Origin: Larix sibirica
Lineage: Eukaryota > Streptophyta > Pinopsida > Pinales > Pinaceae
Assembly: GCA_004151065.3 (NCBI GenBank)
Contig: NWUY0300006674.1
Location: forward strand, 17,988-29,351
Length of the DNA stretch: 11,364 nucleotides
Direction: 5' to 3'
Below, one piece after another: positions 1-7,197 of this stretch. The translations under genes and the position numbers were made by a program. Numbering within the stretch: position 1 is the stretch's first letter; every line of letters starts with the position of its first letter. The notes under the pieces are model-generated. The model did not search any database. It was not told the DNA's origin and worked only from the letters and a program-made list of their open reading frames with translations.

Positions 1-300
1 TCCTAATATGGCTTGGTTATGTGGGCGGATTATTTCCTATTTCAAGGAGTTTTGCTCCTTGTCTGGTCATGCGGGTGGTCGAAGTGCCTCACCTTCAAGG
101 CGCCCTGGATACCGATTTTCTCCTCCAATTCTTGTGTATCCTTTGTGGTTTTTTTGATGGGGCGGCACTTGGGGGCCGGGGTGACAGCGGAGCAGGTGTG
201 ATACTGAATCTAAATAACACTACCTCCTATCGTATTTATTTGAACTTGGGTTATGGAACAAACACTCGCAGCGAACTCTGTGCACTTTGGCTACTCTTAT
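1..300 (+). pseudogene. RNase H N-terminal half, LINE ORF2 fragment A
   Basis: The frame that includes 156-158 reads FFDGAALGG, then DSGAGVIL, then LGYGTNTRSELCALW, the first two strands and first helix of an RVT_3-type RNase H. The first catalytic Asp is in FDGA and the Glu is in SELCALW. The sequence upstream of the FFDGA motif in this frame is not recognisable, and the neighbouring frame reads more like a LINE linker, so a frameshift before about 140 is possible. The domain breaks off at the undetermined base at 301. Fragment B repeats the LG..TN...ELCALW segment with many differences, so A and B derive from different copies or from a divergent duplication. No promoter or start codon applies; the fragment is non-functional. 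Confidence 0.6.
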
Positions 301-405
301 NAAAAAATCAGATTTATTTTCTCATAAGACCCCCCAAAATAGACACCCATCTTCATGGATTCACCCATAAAGATAAGAATTGGACATATTATCAAATTGA
401 AAATG
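301..405. other. Undetermined base and unrelated spacer between two RNase H fragments
   Basis: Base 301 is n, the only ambiguous base in the window. The roughly 100 bases after it do not continue the RNase H reading of fragment A and have no recognisable coding content. At 406 a second RNase H copy begins, earlier in the domain than the point where fragment A stopped. The n may mark a scaffolding join or collapsed repeat, or fragment A may simply abut a different LINE copy. The sequence alone cannot decide. Confidence 0.5.
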
Positions 406-789
406 GGCATTGATCTTGGGATCAATACTAAAGTTGAACTATGTGCACTTTGGGGCTTATTATTTTTTGCTAGGTAAAGATGAATATTTAATCTGCATAT
501 TTATGGTGACTCTAAAGTCATCATAGATTGGACTTTGGGTATTTCTATTTTATAGGTTCTAAGTCTAGAACGTTGGATGAGAAAAACCAGAATTGAGATA
601 ATGGATTTCTCCCTTATAACATTTTAGCATATTTATAGAGAACTCAACATTTAGCATATTTATAGAGAACTCAACATTGAAGCTGATGAACTATCAAAGA
701 TGGCCATGGGTGACATGGATGGAAAAATCCACTATGAGGAGCTCCTTGATGGTGGATTAGTAGACACTGGTTTTATATTAGTGTTCTGA
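406..789 (+). pseudogene. RNase H C-terminal half, LINE ORF2 fragment B
   Basis: One reading frame (first codon at 406) runs to a natural-looking TGA at 787-789. It shows LGINTKVELCALWGLLFFAR, then LHIYGDSKVIIDW with the third catalytic Asp, then LSLERWMRKT, then HIYRELNIEADELSKMA with the last Asp, and a tail ending in DTGFILVF. This is the end of a plant LINE ORF2. It is inactivated by in-frame stops TAA 475-477, TGA 481-483, TAG 553-555, TAG 625-627 and TAG 652-654. The TAGs at 553 and 625 sit where Gln (CAG) is expected in the family. A codon-aligned 27-bp duplication adds nine codons at 652-678. Confidence 0.65.
625..678 (+). repeat. Exact 27-bp tandem duplication inside RNase H remnant
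   Basis: Bases 625-651 and 652-678 are identical 27-mers beginning TAGCATATTTATAGAG. The unit is nine codons and in frame, reading stop-HIYRELNI twice. Both copies carry the TAG stop, so the duplication most simply arose after the element was already inactive. Confidence 0.9.
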
Positions 790-1726
790 TTTCTTCTCCT
801 ATGATGATTTTTTGTTTTTGAAATCTAGTGTCTAATTGGGCTCTTATAGATCCATAGGTAGTATTGTAAAATACGTATGTTCTCAGTTATGTTTTGGTGA
901 ATGATACTAGGTAGAATTTGTATTTGAGTTGAGGATATTTTGATGTTTAGTTACTTATAGGACTTCCCGCAACTTAGAAAACAGAGACTAGAAAGCATCT
1001 TTTTGTAACTCTAGAGAATATATTTGTAACTTTGATTCACTTGATTTTTATTCTTGATTTTTAATTTTTAATTTTCATGGTATTTGATATTTGTTATACA
1101 ATCATTAATATAATATAACCACTAAATTCCAAAAACTATTTATATAATAAAATCAATCATTTTCTTATATAGTCTAGTTTGTTATTATGATTTTAAAAAG
1201 TAGTGCATACAAATTGTGAAAAATGAAAATGAATAATATTATTTAAATAAATTTTAGTATAAAAATAATAAAATATTGATGTAAATATTCATTTAACAAT
1301 AATTTAATTTAATATATATATTATATGCTAATGAAAAATAAATAGTTTAACATTTATTTTTTAACAATACTTAACTATTTATCAAAGAAAAATTTATAAA
1401 CCAATTTTATTGCTAATTTTACTTATATTATAATTATAATAAAAAATATTATTGTTTTATTAGATTTATTGATAATTATTTGAAAAAAAAAATTAAATTA
1501 AACATTTTTTTATAAAATATATTTAAATATAACATATTATAGAAATATAATTGGGAGCGGTATAATTTTGTAATATTTTTTTCCAAATTTAGTAAATAAA
1601 AATTATAGTTTTCATTCATTGTAAGTAAAGTTAAAATACCACAAAACTCTCAAAACCTTATTTCATCATTTTACTGTAAAATTGAAATTTTACCAATATA
1701 TTTTACTTAATATTACGGAGTGATAG
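790..1726. other. Gene-free AT-rich stretch (LINE tail, then low-complexity DNA)
   Basis: Bases 790-1075 are probably the 3' untranslated tail of the plus-strand LINE remnant, T-rich towards the end. From about 1076 to 1726 the sequence is almost entirely A/T with runs such as TTTTTAATTTTTAATTTT and repeated AATATA blocks. I see no coding frame, RNA gene or paired terminal repeats here. It is the left flank of the minus-strand LINE insertion. Confidence 0.6.
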
Positions 1727-1739
1727 TAAGCTCTAGTTT
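1727..1739. repeat. Target-site duplication, left copy (TAAGCTCTAGTTT)
   Basis: The 13 bases TAAGCTCTAGTTT are repeated exactly at 7185-7197, at the other end of the minus-strand LINE. This copy directly adjoins the T-run that is the LINE poly(A) tail read from the plus strand. The last three T are shared between the duplication and the tail, so its right edge is uncertain by up to 3 bases. Confidence 0.9.
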
Positions 1740-1744
1740 TTTTT
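1737..1744 (-). other. LINE poly(A) tail
   Basis: Eight T on the plus strand are eight A on the LINE strand. They lie between the last LINE-derived bases (CGCGGG in LINE orientation) and the target-site duplication. This is the position of the poly(A) tail left by target-primed reverse transcription. Five to eight of the A belong to the tail. The short length suits an old insertion or a short primed tail. Confidence 0.8.
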
Positions 1745-2923
1745 CCCGCGAAAAAAAGCATACTATTGTTATTCAAAAAAATGCTGTATTCCCATAAACT
1801 ATTCACAAAAGAACATTCCAGAAATAGATGTTGTGTTGATTCTGAAAAGCGTTGACTTGGACCCTTCCATCCAATAACATAGAGGTTCTCCCAGGTTTTT
1901 AATCGATTCTGAAGCACACACCATAAAAAACATTTAAGTTTGAGTGGGATGAACCAATGCCAAATAAGCTTATACCACCAGTGGTTGGGTAATAAACACC
2001 TCCTCTTAATCATATAATTATAAGCAGTGCTTGCTGTTATCTTACCTGTAGCCTCATTCCCAGCCCATACAACCTTGTCTTCCTCACAGCATAATCGGAT
2101 TCCTGCAGCATTTAAAGATTGAAGGAAGGAGTCCCATTCACATGCCACGTTACGGGGCAGATGTAAATCCATAGCATCATACCAATAGCCATTCAAACAG
2201 TCTTTGACAATGGTATTTAATGTAATCAAACCTGTGTTCCTCAATATTTGTAGTAAATCAGAGGATTGATATACATGTCTTAATCCCAAAATAGGATCAA
2301 CACCGATAGCCACTTCATGGCCATTCCCCACTTTCCAGCATAATTCCACAACCAACCAGCAGTATACTTTCATGAATCCATTCCACAAAGGTGAAACCCC
2401 ACGCACCTTCTTTCTGGGTAGCCTCAAACCGTGAGAAATCTCAATTTTTATATATTTATGATGAATGACCAAAGACCAAAGTGAATTACCAAATATAGCC
2501 CTCCAAAGACTCTTTAATCACAGAGCTTCACTAAATATAGATAAATCCTAAATCCCCCATCCCCCAAACATATAAGGTAAGGAGATCCTTTCCCAACCAA
2601 TCAAAGACAAACTGGATTTTTGCAAACCATCTGTCCATAGAAAATTAAAAATAAGTCTTCTTAATGAATTGATCACTGAAATGGGCACCGACAAAAAAGA
2701 GAACCAGTAGACCGAGATTCCTATAAGCATAGACTTAACCAATGTCAATTTACCTCCAATAGATAGCAATTGGTATGTCCAGTGAGAGATCCTGGATTCA
2801 AACTTTTTTATCAACCACTGCCAGTCTTTGATGTGATAGCCGTTCGGCTTAAGATGAAAACCAAGGTAAGTGAACCTTCTAAAATCTTACAGCATTTATA
2901 AGGTAGCAGAGCTTGAATGTTTA
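1745..2923 (-). pseudogene. ORF2 segment: RT connector and truncated zf-RVT domain
   Basis: Three stretches in one frame from 2814 down to 1745 continue ORF2 after the frameshift near 2881-2884. They read WLIKKFESRISHW, LLSIGGKLTLVKS, FLWTDG, YMFGGWGI, then LKSLWRAIF, SPLWNGF, STAYNYM and WFIPLKLKCFLWCVLQNRLKTWENL, the hallmark of the PF13966 zf-RVT region. Stops are TAG 2550-2548 and TGA 2520-2518. The zinc site normally has CxxC before ES..HLF..C; here GPSQ is followed at once by RFSESTQHLFLEC, so the first cysteine pair is gone, most simply by a small in-frame deletion. The frame runs through CTTTTTTTCGCGGG into the poly(A) tail, showing 3' truncation. Confidence 0.8.
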
Positions 2924-4439
2924 TCAATCTATCCACTTGAACAAGATTTTCAAAAAGACAAGACTTTTTAGGCTGACCTGCAAACCAGATGCTTTGCAGA
3001 ATAAATCAATAATACCCCGATATATCCTCCATTCCTCCACAGAATCATTCCCTGCAAATAAGACATCATCCACAAATAGGACATGTGTGAGGTATAGATT
3101 TTTGGACAGTTTCAAGCCTTTGATCTTACCTTCCTGTTTCGCATGCAGAATCAGCCTACTCAGCCCTTCAATTATCAAAAGAAATAATAAAGGTGACATT
3201 GAACATCCCTGCCTGATACCCCGAGAGAAACCAAAAAAAGATGTGGGAGCACCGTTTACAAGCACAACAATATTCATGGTATTCACACAAGCCATGATCC
3301 AATTAATAGCCAGTGCTGGAACTCCAATTTGGATAAAGATAATCCTTAAAAAGTCCCAACTGACCCTATCATATGCCTTCTCTAAATCCTTCTTAAGAAG
3401 AATTGCCTTTTGCTTCTTACACTTTATAGTATGTAGTAATTCCCGTGTAATACCAATAACATCATGTATTTGGCGGTCTTGCAAAAAACCAAATTGTTCA
3501 GGAGATATAAATTTAGAAAAAGCAGGTTTCAGACGACCCGCAATAATCTTAGAAACAATCTTATAAGCCAGGTTACATAATGCAATAGGTCTAAAGTCCC
3601 AAAAGGACTTAGGATCATTAACTTTTGGAATAAGTGTGATAAAATTTGAATTAAGGGCCCTAGAAATGTAACCCTGCGTCCTAGAATACTCCACCATCCT
3701 CAAAATATCATCTCCCATAATGTCAAAGAACTGCAGAAATAATTCAACTTTCCAGCCATCAGGCCCTGGACTCTTCTCCTTGGCAAATAGTTTAAGATTC
3801 CTCTCCACTTCCTCCAAAGTAACTTCCATACATAACTCCTCTGCATCCTCATTTTCAAAAAATCTAGGGTAAAGTCTTTCCACCTGAAGCTGAGATAATA
3901 AGTCACAACCATTATCATCAGTATAAATGTTACTGAAATTTTTCTTAGCCAATACTTGGATATCCTTCTCACCTGTGACTACCAACCCTTCCTCATTAGT
4001 CATTTTCCAGATCGTGTTATTATTTCTCCTGGCCGAAGCATAGGTATGAAAGAATCTAGTATTCTTATCTCCAAAGTTTACCCATAAGGCCTTGCTCTTC
4101 AATCTCCACTCCTTCTCCTCTTTCAAATAAATATCTTCTTTATCAGCTTCCAATTTCTTAAGAAGTTCAAATTCATAATTGTCTAGAGGGGCATCCAAAT
4201 TGTCAGCATAACGAGATTGTAACAGAATTTCCACATCCATCAAATTCTTCTTATCCTCCTTTTTCTTATGATGAATCCACCTTGTAACTTTACCCTTCAA
4301 ATCCTTCGGCTTCGAACAGAAACGATCCAAAGGATTTAAATCCTCATAAATATCAGAATTTAACCAAACATCCTTTACAAACTGAGAAAATACATCACTA
4401 GACAGCCACGAGCAGTCAAATTTAAAGGGGTAATTATGC
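2924..4439 (-). pseudogene. ORF2 segment: reverse transcriptase domain
   Basis: This is the longest intact piece of the element; the open stretch extends from 4549 to 2924 without a stop. Recognisable RT blocks are ANKSPGPDG-like KEKSPGPDG, FRPIALCN, SKIIAGRLK, ISPEQFGFLQDR, motif A KKDLEKAYDRVSW (Asp at 3388-3386), motif B SRGIRQGCSMSP, and motif C FVDD (3076-3065). The two motif C aspartates are kept; plant LINEs usually have FADD, so Val for Ala is a small deviation. After KASGLQVSLK a 1-nt loss at an A/T run near 2965 shifts the frame, giving an unrelated tail and a TGA at 2926-2924. Confidence 0.92.
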
Positions 4440-5150
4440 TGACGGGCACAATCATCCAATTGTAGAAAGATAGGCCAATGGTCTGAAATCTTCACTTCAC
4501 CAACCCAGGATCTGTACCGGCTAAGAGATTCCAGAAAAGGAGCTTTCACAAGAAATTTGTCTAATCTTTTATGAATGCCCTCATGACCTCCGCTACCGTT
4601 AGACTAGGTAGGGGTGAAGACACCTGTACAAACATCAATCAAGTCATTATTAACAAGAAACTTAGAAAAGAAATTGGCCAAAGTATCCATTTTAGCATTG
4701 ACCCCCCAAATTTCCTGTGCCAGCCTGGTAAAATTTAAATCACCAGCCACAATAATGTTCTCCTTATTCAAAATACCAGAAGACTATAAACCCATCTAGA
4801 AGTGCTCTCTATCCCTATAAGGAGCATAGCAATTTAAAATAGTAATATGTTGATCATTCGACCTACACAAACCCTCCATCAAAATGCCCCAGGGGGTTTT
4901 GAACACTAAGAAGGAATAAAGTCTAGGGTCCTAGGCTACCAACAGACCCCCCCGACAGCCCAATAGAACACACAATCGATACTTCCCAACCTCCTAAAAT
5001 ACTAGTAATTTTGGAAATCGAAGTAATGTCATCACACATGGTTTCTTGTAGTAGTAGAACACCTGGGCGAGTAGTAGTGATAAGGTTTGAAAGAGTCCTA
5101 ACTCGCATAGCTCTTCCCAAACCCCTGATATTTAATGAACAAAGAGACAT
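4440..5150 (-). pseudogene. ORF2 segment: APE-type endonuclease domain
   Basis: This is the N-terminal endonuclease of LINE ORF2 that makes the first-strand nick. Visible signature positions are SLNIRGLG (family form is usually SWNIRGLG, with the active-site Asn), LLLQETM (catalytic Glu), NCYAP, VAGDLNFT (Asp and Asn), and SDHWPI at about 4486-4469 (catalytic Asp-His). All catalytic residues survive, but the frame is broken. A 1-nt insertion at the G-run 4947-4953 is followed by four TAG codons, each where the family normally has Trp: before DP at 4933, after EHF at 4798, before SSG at 4786, and after FTPT at 4606. Trp in the first of these (AWD) is especially well conserved in plant LINEs. 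Confidence 0.85.
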
Positions 5151-5152
5151 TA
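5148..5152 (-). promoter_or_regulatory. TAATG stop/start overlap joining LINE ORF1 and ORF2
   Basis: In LINE orientation the ORF1 stop TAA (5152-5150) shares its last A with the ORF2 start ATG (5150-5148). The two ORFs are therefore in different frames with a one-base overlap. A UAAUG junction is known from the silkworm LINE SART1, where ORF2 is translated by termination-reinitiation. That the same holds here is inference from the arrangement. The ORF2 start choice is supported because endonuclease homology (SLCSLNIRGLG) begins immediately at this ATG. Confidence 0.75.
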
Positions 5153-6730
5153 AGGAACAATATTCAAGGGGGAATTTGCTCTAAGGCCCCCAGACTGAAC
5201 AATATTTCCAGCATATCCCACCGCACAAACAATCCTCTCAGAAATAGGGATATGCCCTTGGTCAAAATCACCCCCCGAGTCCGCCACCTTCCTGCCATTC
5301 TTTCTGGCTTTCCTGATGGTTACATTCTGAAATCTAACAGAATTCACCAACTGGACCAGTGGATTAGAAGAAGGGTTTTTAGAAAAAATGGACAATGGGG
5401 TGATAGAATCCCCAATGTCTGAAGTCTTGGATCTCGCCTCCCCCAAGAGTTCAGTATCATCAGACCCAGGCTCAGAAACCCTTTGGTTCAGCAGTAATCC
5501 TCCCTCCACCACCAAGCTCACACTATCTTCAGTAGTATCCATGACAGCAAGGGGGTAAGTACCCGAAATATCTCCCCCCAGTAAAGAATCACCCCCAAAA
5601 AGATCCCGACAGGCTTTAGATTTATCATTTAGGGTTTCATTCCTAAGAAAGGGAACATCACCCCTCGAAGTTTCTAGTTTCAAAACAATGTCCCCTGAAG
5701 CTAATTTTTTATCTAGAATAGCCTCTGCATCCAAGATGACCTCTAATTCATCATTAGAAATTAGTGTAGGTGGAGAGAACTTACCCGGTTCCAATGGCCG
5801 CTCCTTCGAACCCCCCAACTGGACCAATGGATTTGTATCAGGGGTGAAAGTAGGAACCACAGACAGTTCAGGTTGAGCAGAAGAATATATCTCCGGACAG
5901 TGTGCCCTAATATGACTCGTCTGTTGGCATAGGTAACACTGAAATGGAACCCAAAAGTAGTCAAGTCGCTGCCTCCACACCCGAGAACCCCACACCAATT
6001 CGATCTCCGTCTGAAGTCCTTGGGCCATTTCAAATTCTACCATTACTCTTGCAGCCCGACGGTCATAACCATAAAGGGAAGAATTATCAAGTCTCACGAA
6101 TCTCCCAACAGCGTTTGCAATGCCCATTAAGATGTTCTCCGTCCATAATTCAATTGGCAGTCCAGGAATCAATAACCACGAATGCCGTCGACTTTGTTTC
6201 TCCTTCAGTAGATCAAAGGCCAGATGCCAATGTTTTAGACAAAATGAACCCTCCTTGAAACACCAAAACCGCTTCAATATAAACCCTACATGTTCAGGTT
6301 TCGAAAAAATGAACATCAACTAACCATTCACAAGTTGTAATACCCGCGACATATCCCCAACGACAGGCTTCCAGTGTTTCCGGACCCAGTCAACCAAATC
6401 CTTTTGATCACCAGCCGTAAATTCCAGCCTCCCCACAATAGCTCTAGAAGCCAACATTTCAATCCGCTCTAGATTAGTCTCCTGAGGGATCAAAAAATGA
6501 TCTAGACCATCTCTAACCTTGAGAGCTTTTACCTGCCTCCATTTACGAGCTTTGCTACCCCTAAAATGACTCGACCAACCAGCAGAAGGGTTAGGGTTTT
6601 GTCCTAGCAGATGTGAATTAGTAGCACCGAAAGGACCAACTACACTACTCGACGGTCTAAAATAAGGTAACTGCCCATCCCCACCGGCAAAGGGGGATTC
6701 AATACCCAATGTCTCAATCTGATTTCCCAT
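5150..6730 (-). pseudogene. LINE ORF1 (DUF4283-like, CCHC zinc knuckle), one in-frame stop
   Basis: ORF1 encodes the RNA-binding, gag-like chaperone of plant LINEs. The ATG at 6730 is preceded in frame by a TAG at 6739-6737, so it is the start; 526 codons precede the final TAA, counting the one internal stop. Features are a DUF4283-like region from about 6560 to 6050 (KALKVRDGL, LEFTAGDQ, FKEGSFCLKHWHLAFDLL, HSWLLIPGLPIELWT) and a CCHC knuckle CYLCQQTSHIRAHC at 5938-5897 with exact CX2CX4HX4C spacing. A polar, Ser/Gly/Asp-rich C-terminal half of no clear fold follows. An internal TAG at 6322-6320 follows RVLQLVNG and lies where Gln (CAG) is the simplest ancestor; homology continues without a shift on both sides. 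Apart from this one stop the ORF is intact, so ORF1 decayed less than ORF2. Confidence 0.9.
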
Positions 6731-7184
6731 CAAACCCTAAGTAATCGGCACCTGTCAGATAAAGCCTTACCCACATAAAAAAACCCATGGCACCAGAATA
6801 GAAGTCACGGATCGGACAAAAGTCGCCTTAGGAAAGTAAGTAAAGTATCGCCAAATCTGGAAAAGTCTAGATCTGTAGAATTGTCCCCACTGCAGCCCAC
6901 CTGGAGCCCACCCAACAAATACCAAAATAGTAACTAGTAGGGGAAATATCTAATAACAACAAACCCCGACAAAAAAGTACTGAAAACTAATAGTAAAAGG
7001 AAAGCAAATTGAGAACAACAAGCGGACACCGAAATTTCCCACTTTTTTTATACTTGACTGATACTGGGATGGTTACAAAGAACGATCTTGACTCTAAGTC
7101 GTTGTTGCTCACAAAAAATGCCACTTCAACCATTATCTCCAGCACAATCATGCAGAAAGCTTGTAAAAAACTCTCTCAAAACCC
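6731..7184 (-). promoter_or_regulatory. LINE 5' untranslated leader
   Basis: About 450 bases lie between the right target-site duplication and the ORF1 ATG. In LINE orientation the leader starts GGGTTTTGAGAGAG. Plant LINEs carry an internal RNA polymerase II promoter in this position. I see no specific element that I can name, only AT-rich and short GA-rich stretches. Small open frames here (7009-7276, plus strand) show no family resemblance. Confidence 0.55.
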
Positions 7185-7197
7185 TAAGCTCTAGTTT
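7185..7197. repeat. Target-site duplication, right copy (TAAGCTCTAGTTT)
   Basis: Identical 13-mer to 1727-1739, abutting the 5' end of the LINE. Joining the flanks across one copy gives the inferred empty site: a TAGTAAGCTCTAGTTTAGAA context in AT-rich DNA. Confidence 0.9.

Larger units (their letters stand above)
1..789 (+). mobile_element. 3' remnant(s) of plus-strand plant LINE with RNase H domain
   Basis: This stretch carries two neighbouring pieces of an RNase H domain of the kind fused to the C-terminus of ORF2 in some plant L1-type LINEs. Together the pieces show the four acidic positions of the fold: D in FFDGA (156-158), E in SELCALW/VELCALW, D in IYGDSKVI (about 508-530) and D in EADELSK (about 679-700). 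No reverse transcriptase lies upstream within the window, so the element is cut by the window edge or 5'-truncated. The untranslated tail after the stop at 787-789 has no recognisable end; it fades into AT-rich DNA around 1050-1080. No target-site duplication was found. It is independent of the minus-strand LINE at 1740-7184, which lacks this domain. Confidence 0.7.
1745..5150 (-). pseudogene. LINE ORF2 (endonuclease-reverse transcriptase-zf-RVT), disrupted
   Basis: The ORF starts at ATG 5150-5148, overlapping the ORF1 stop by one base. It encodes the enzyme that nicks target DNA and reverse-transcribes the LINE RNA. Domains in order: APE endonuclease (about 5150-4440), reverse transcriptase (about 3750-2950), RT thumb/connector, and zf-RVT (about 2100-1790). 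Lesions seen by following homologous frames: one extra G in a 7-G run (4947-4953); TAG at 4933-4931, 4798-4796, 4786-4784 and 4606-4604; a 1-nt loss near 2965-2969; a 1-nt loss near 2881-2884; TAG 2550-2548; TGA 2520-2518; loss of the zinc-binding CxxC near 1850. The frame is still open where the poly(A) begins, so the C-terminus is missing. Frame arithmetic supports a net +1 followed by two -1 shifts. Confidence 0.9.
1740..7184 (-). mobile_element. Plant L1-type LINE retrotransposon, inactive, bounded by 13-bp TSD
   Basis: A 5445-bp non-LTR retrotransposon inserted on the minus strand. In LINE order it has a 5' leader (7184-6731), ORF1 with DUF4283-like region and CCHC knuckle (6730-5150), ORF2 with APE endonuclease, reverse transcriptase and zf-RVT (5150-1745), then a short poly(A). 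A perfect 13-bp duplication flanks it. On the plus strand the inferred first nick is CTAGTTT/AGAAAG, which fits the T-rich/A preference of L1-type endonucleases. The 5' end is present, so this is not the usual 5'-truncated copy. The 3' end is short: ORF2 runs straight into the poly(A) with no stop, RNase H domain or 3' UTR. Several stops and frameshifts make it non-autonomous. Confidence 0.93.

Noticed and set aside
1640-1665. CTCTCAAAACC near the left flank resembling CTCTCTCAAAACCC at the LINE 5' end (about 7170-7184)
   Set aside because: It is short, low in complexity and not at the insertion border; the exact 13-bp duplication explains the boundaries better.
1713-1722. TACGGAGT resembling a Stowaway MITE terminus (also at 8161-8168)
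   Set aside because: The match is only 7-8 bases, with no paired inverted terminus or TA duplication at an appropriate distance.
2913-3566. 217-codon plus-strand open frame
   Set aside because: It lies entirely antisense to the LINE reverse transcriptase, shows no family motifs, and is explained as a shadow of ORF2.
3700-3972. 90-codon minus-strand open frame overlapping the RT region
   Set aside because: It is in an alternative frame of ORF2; the ORF2 frame carries the RT motifs through the same bases.
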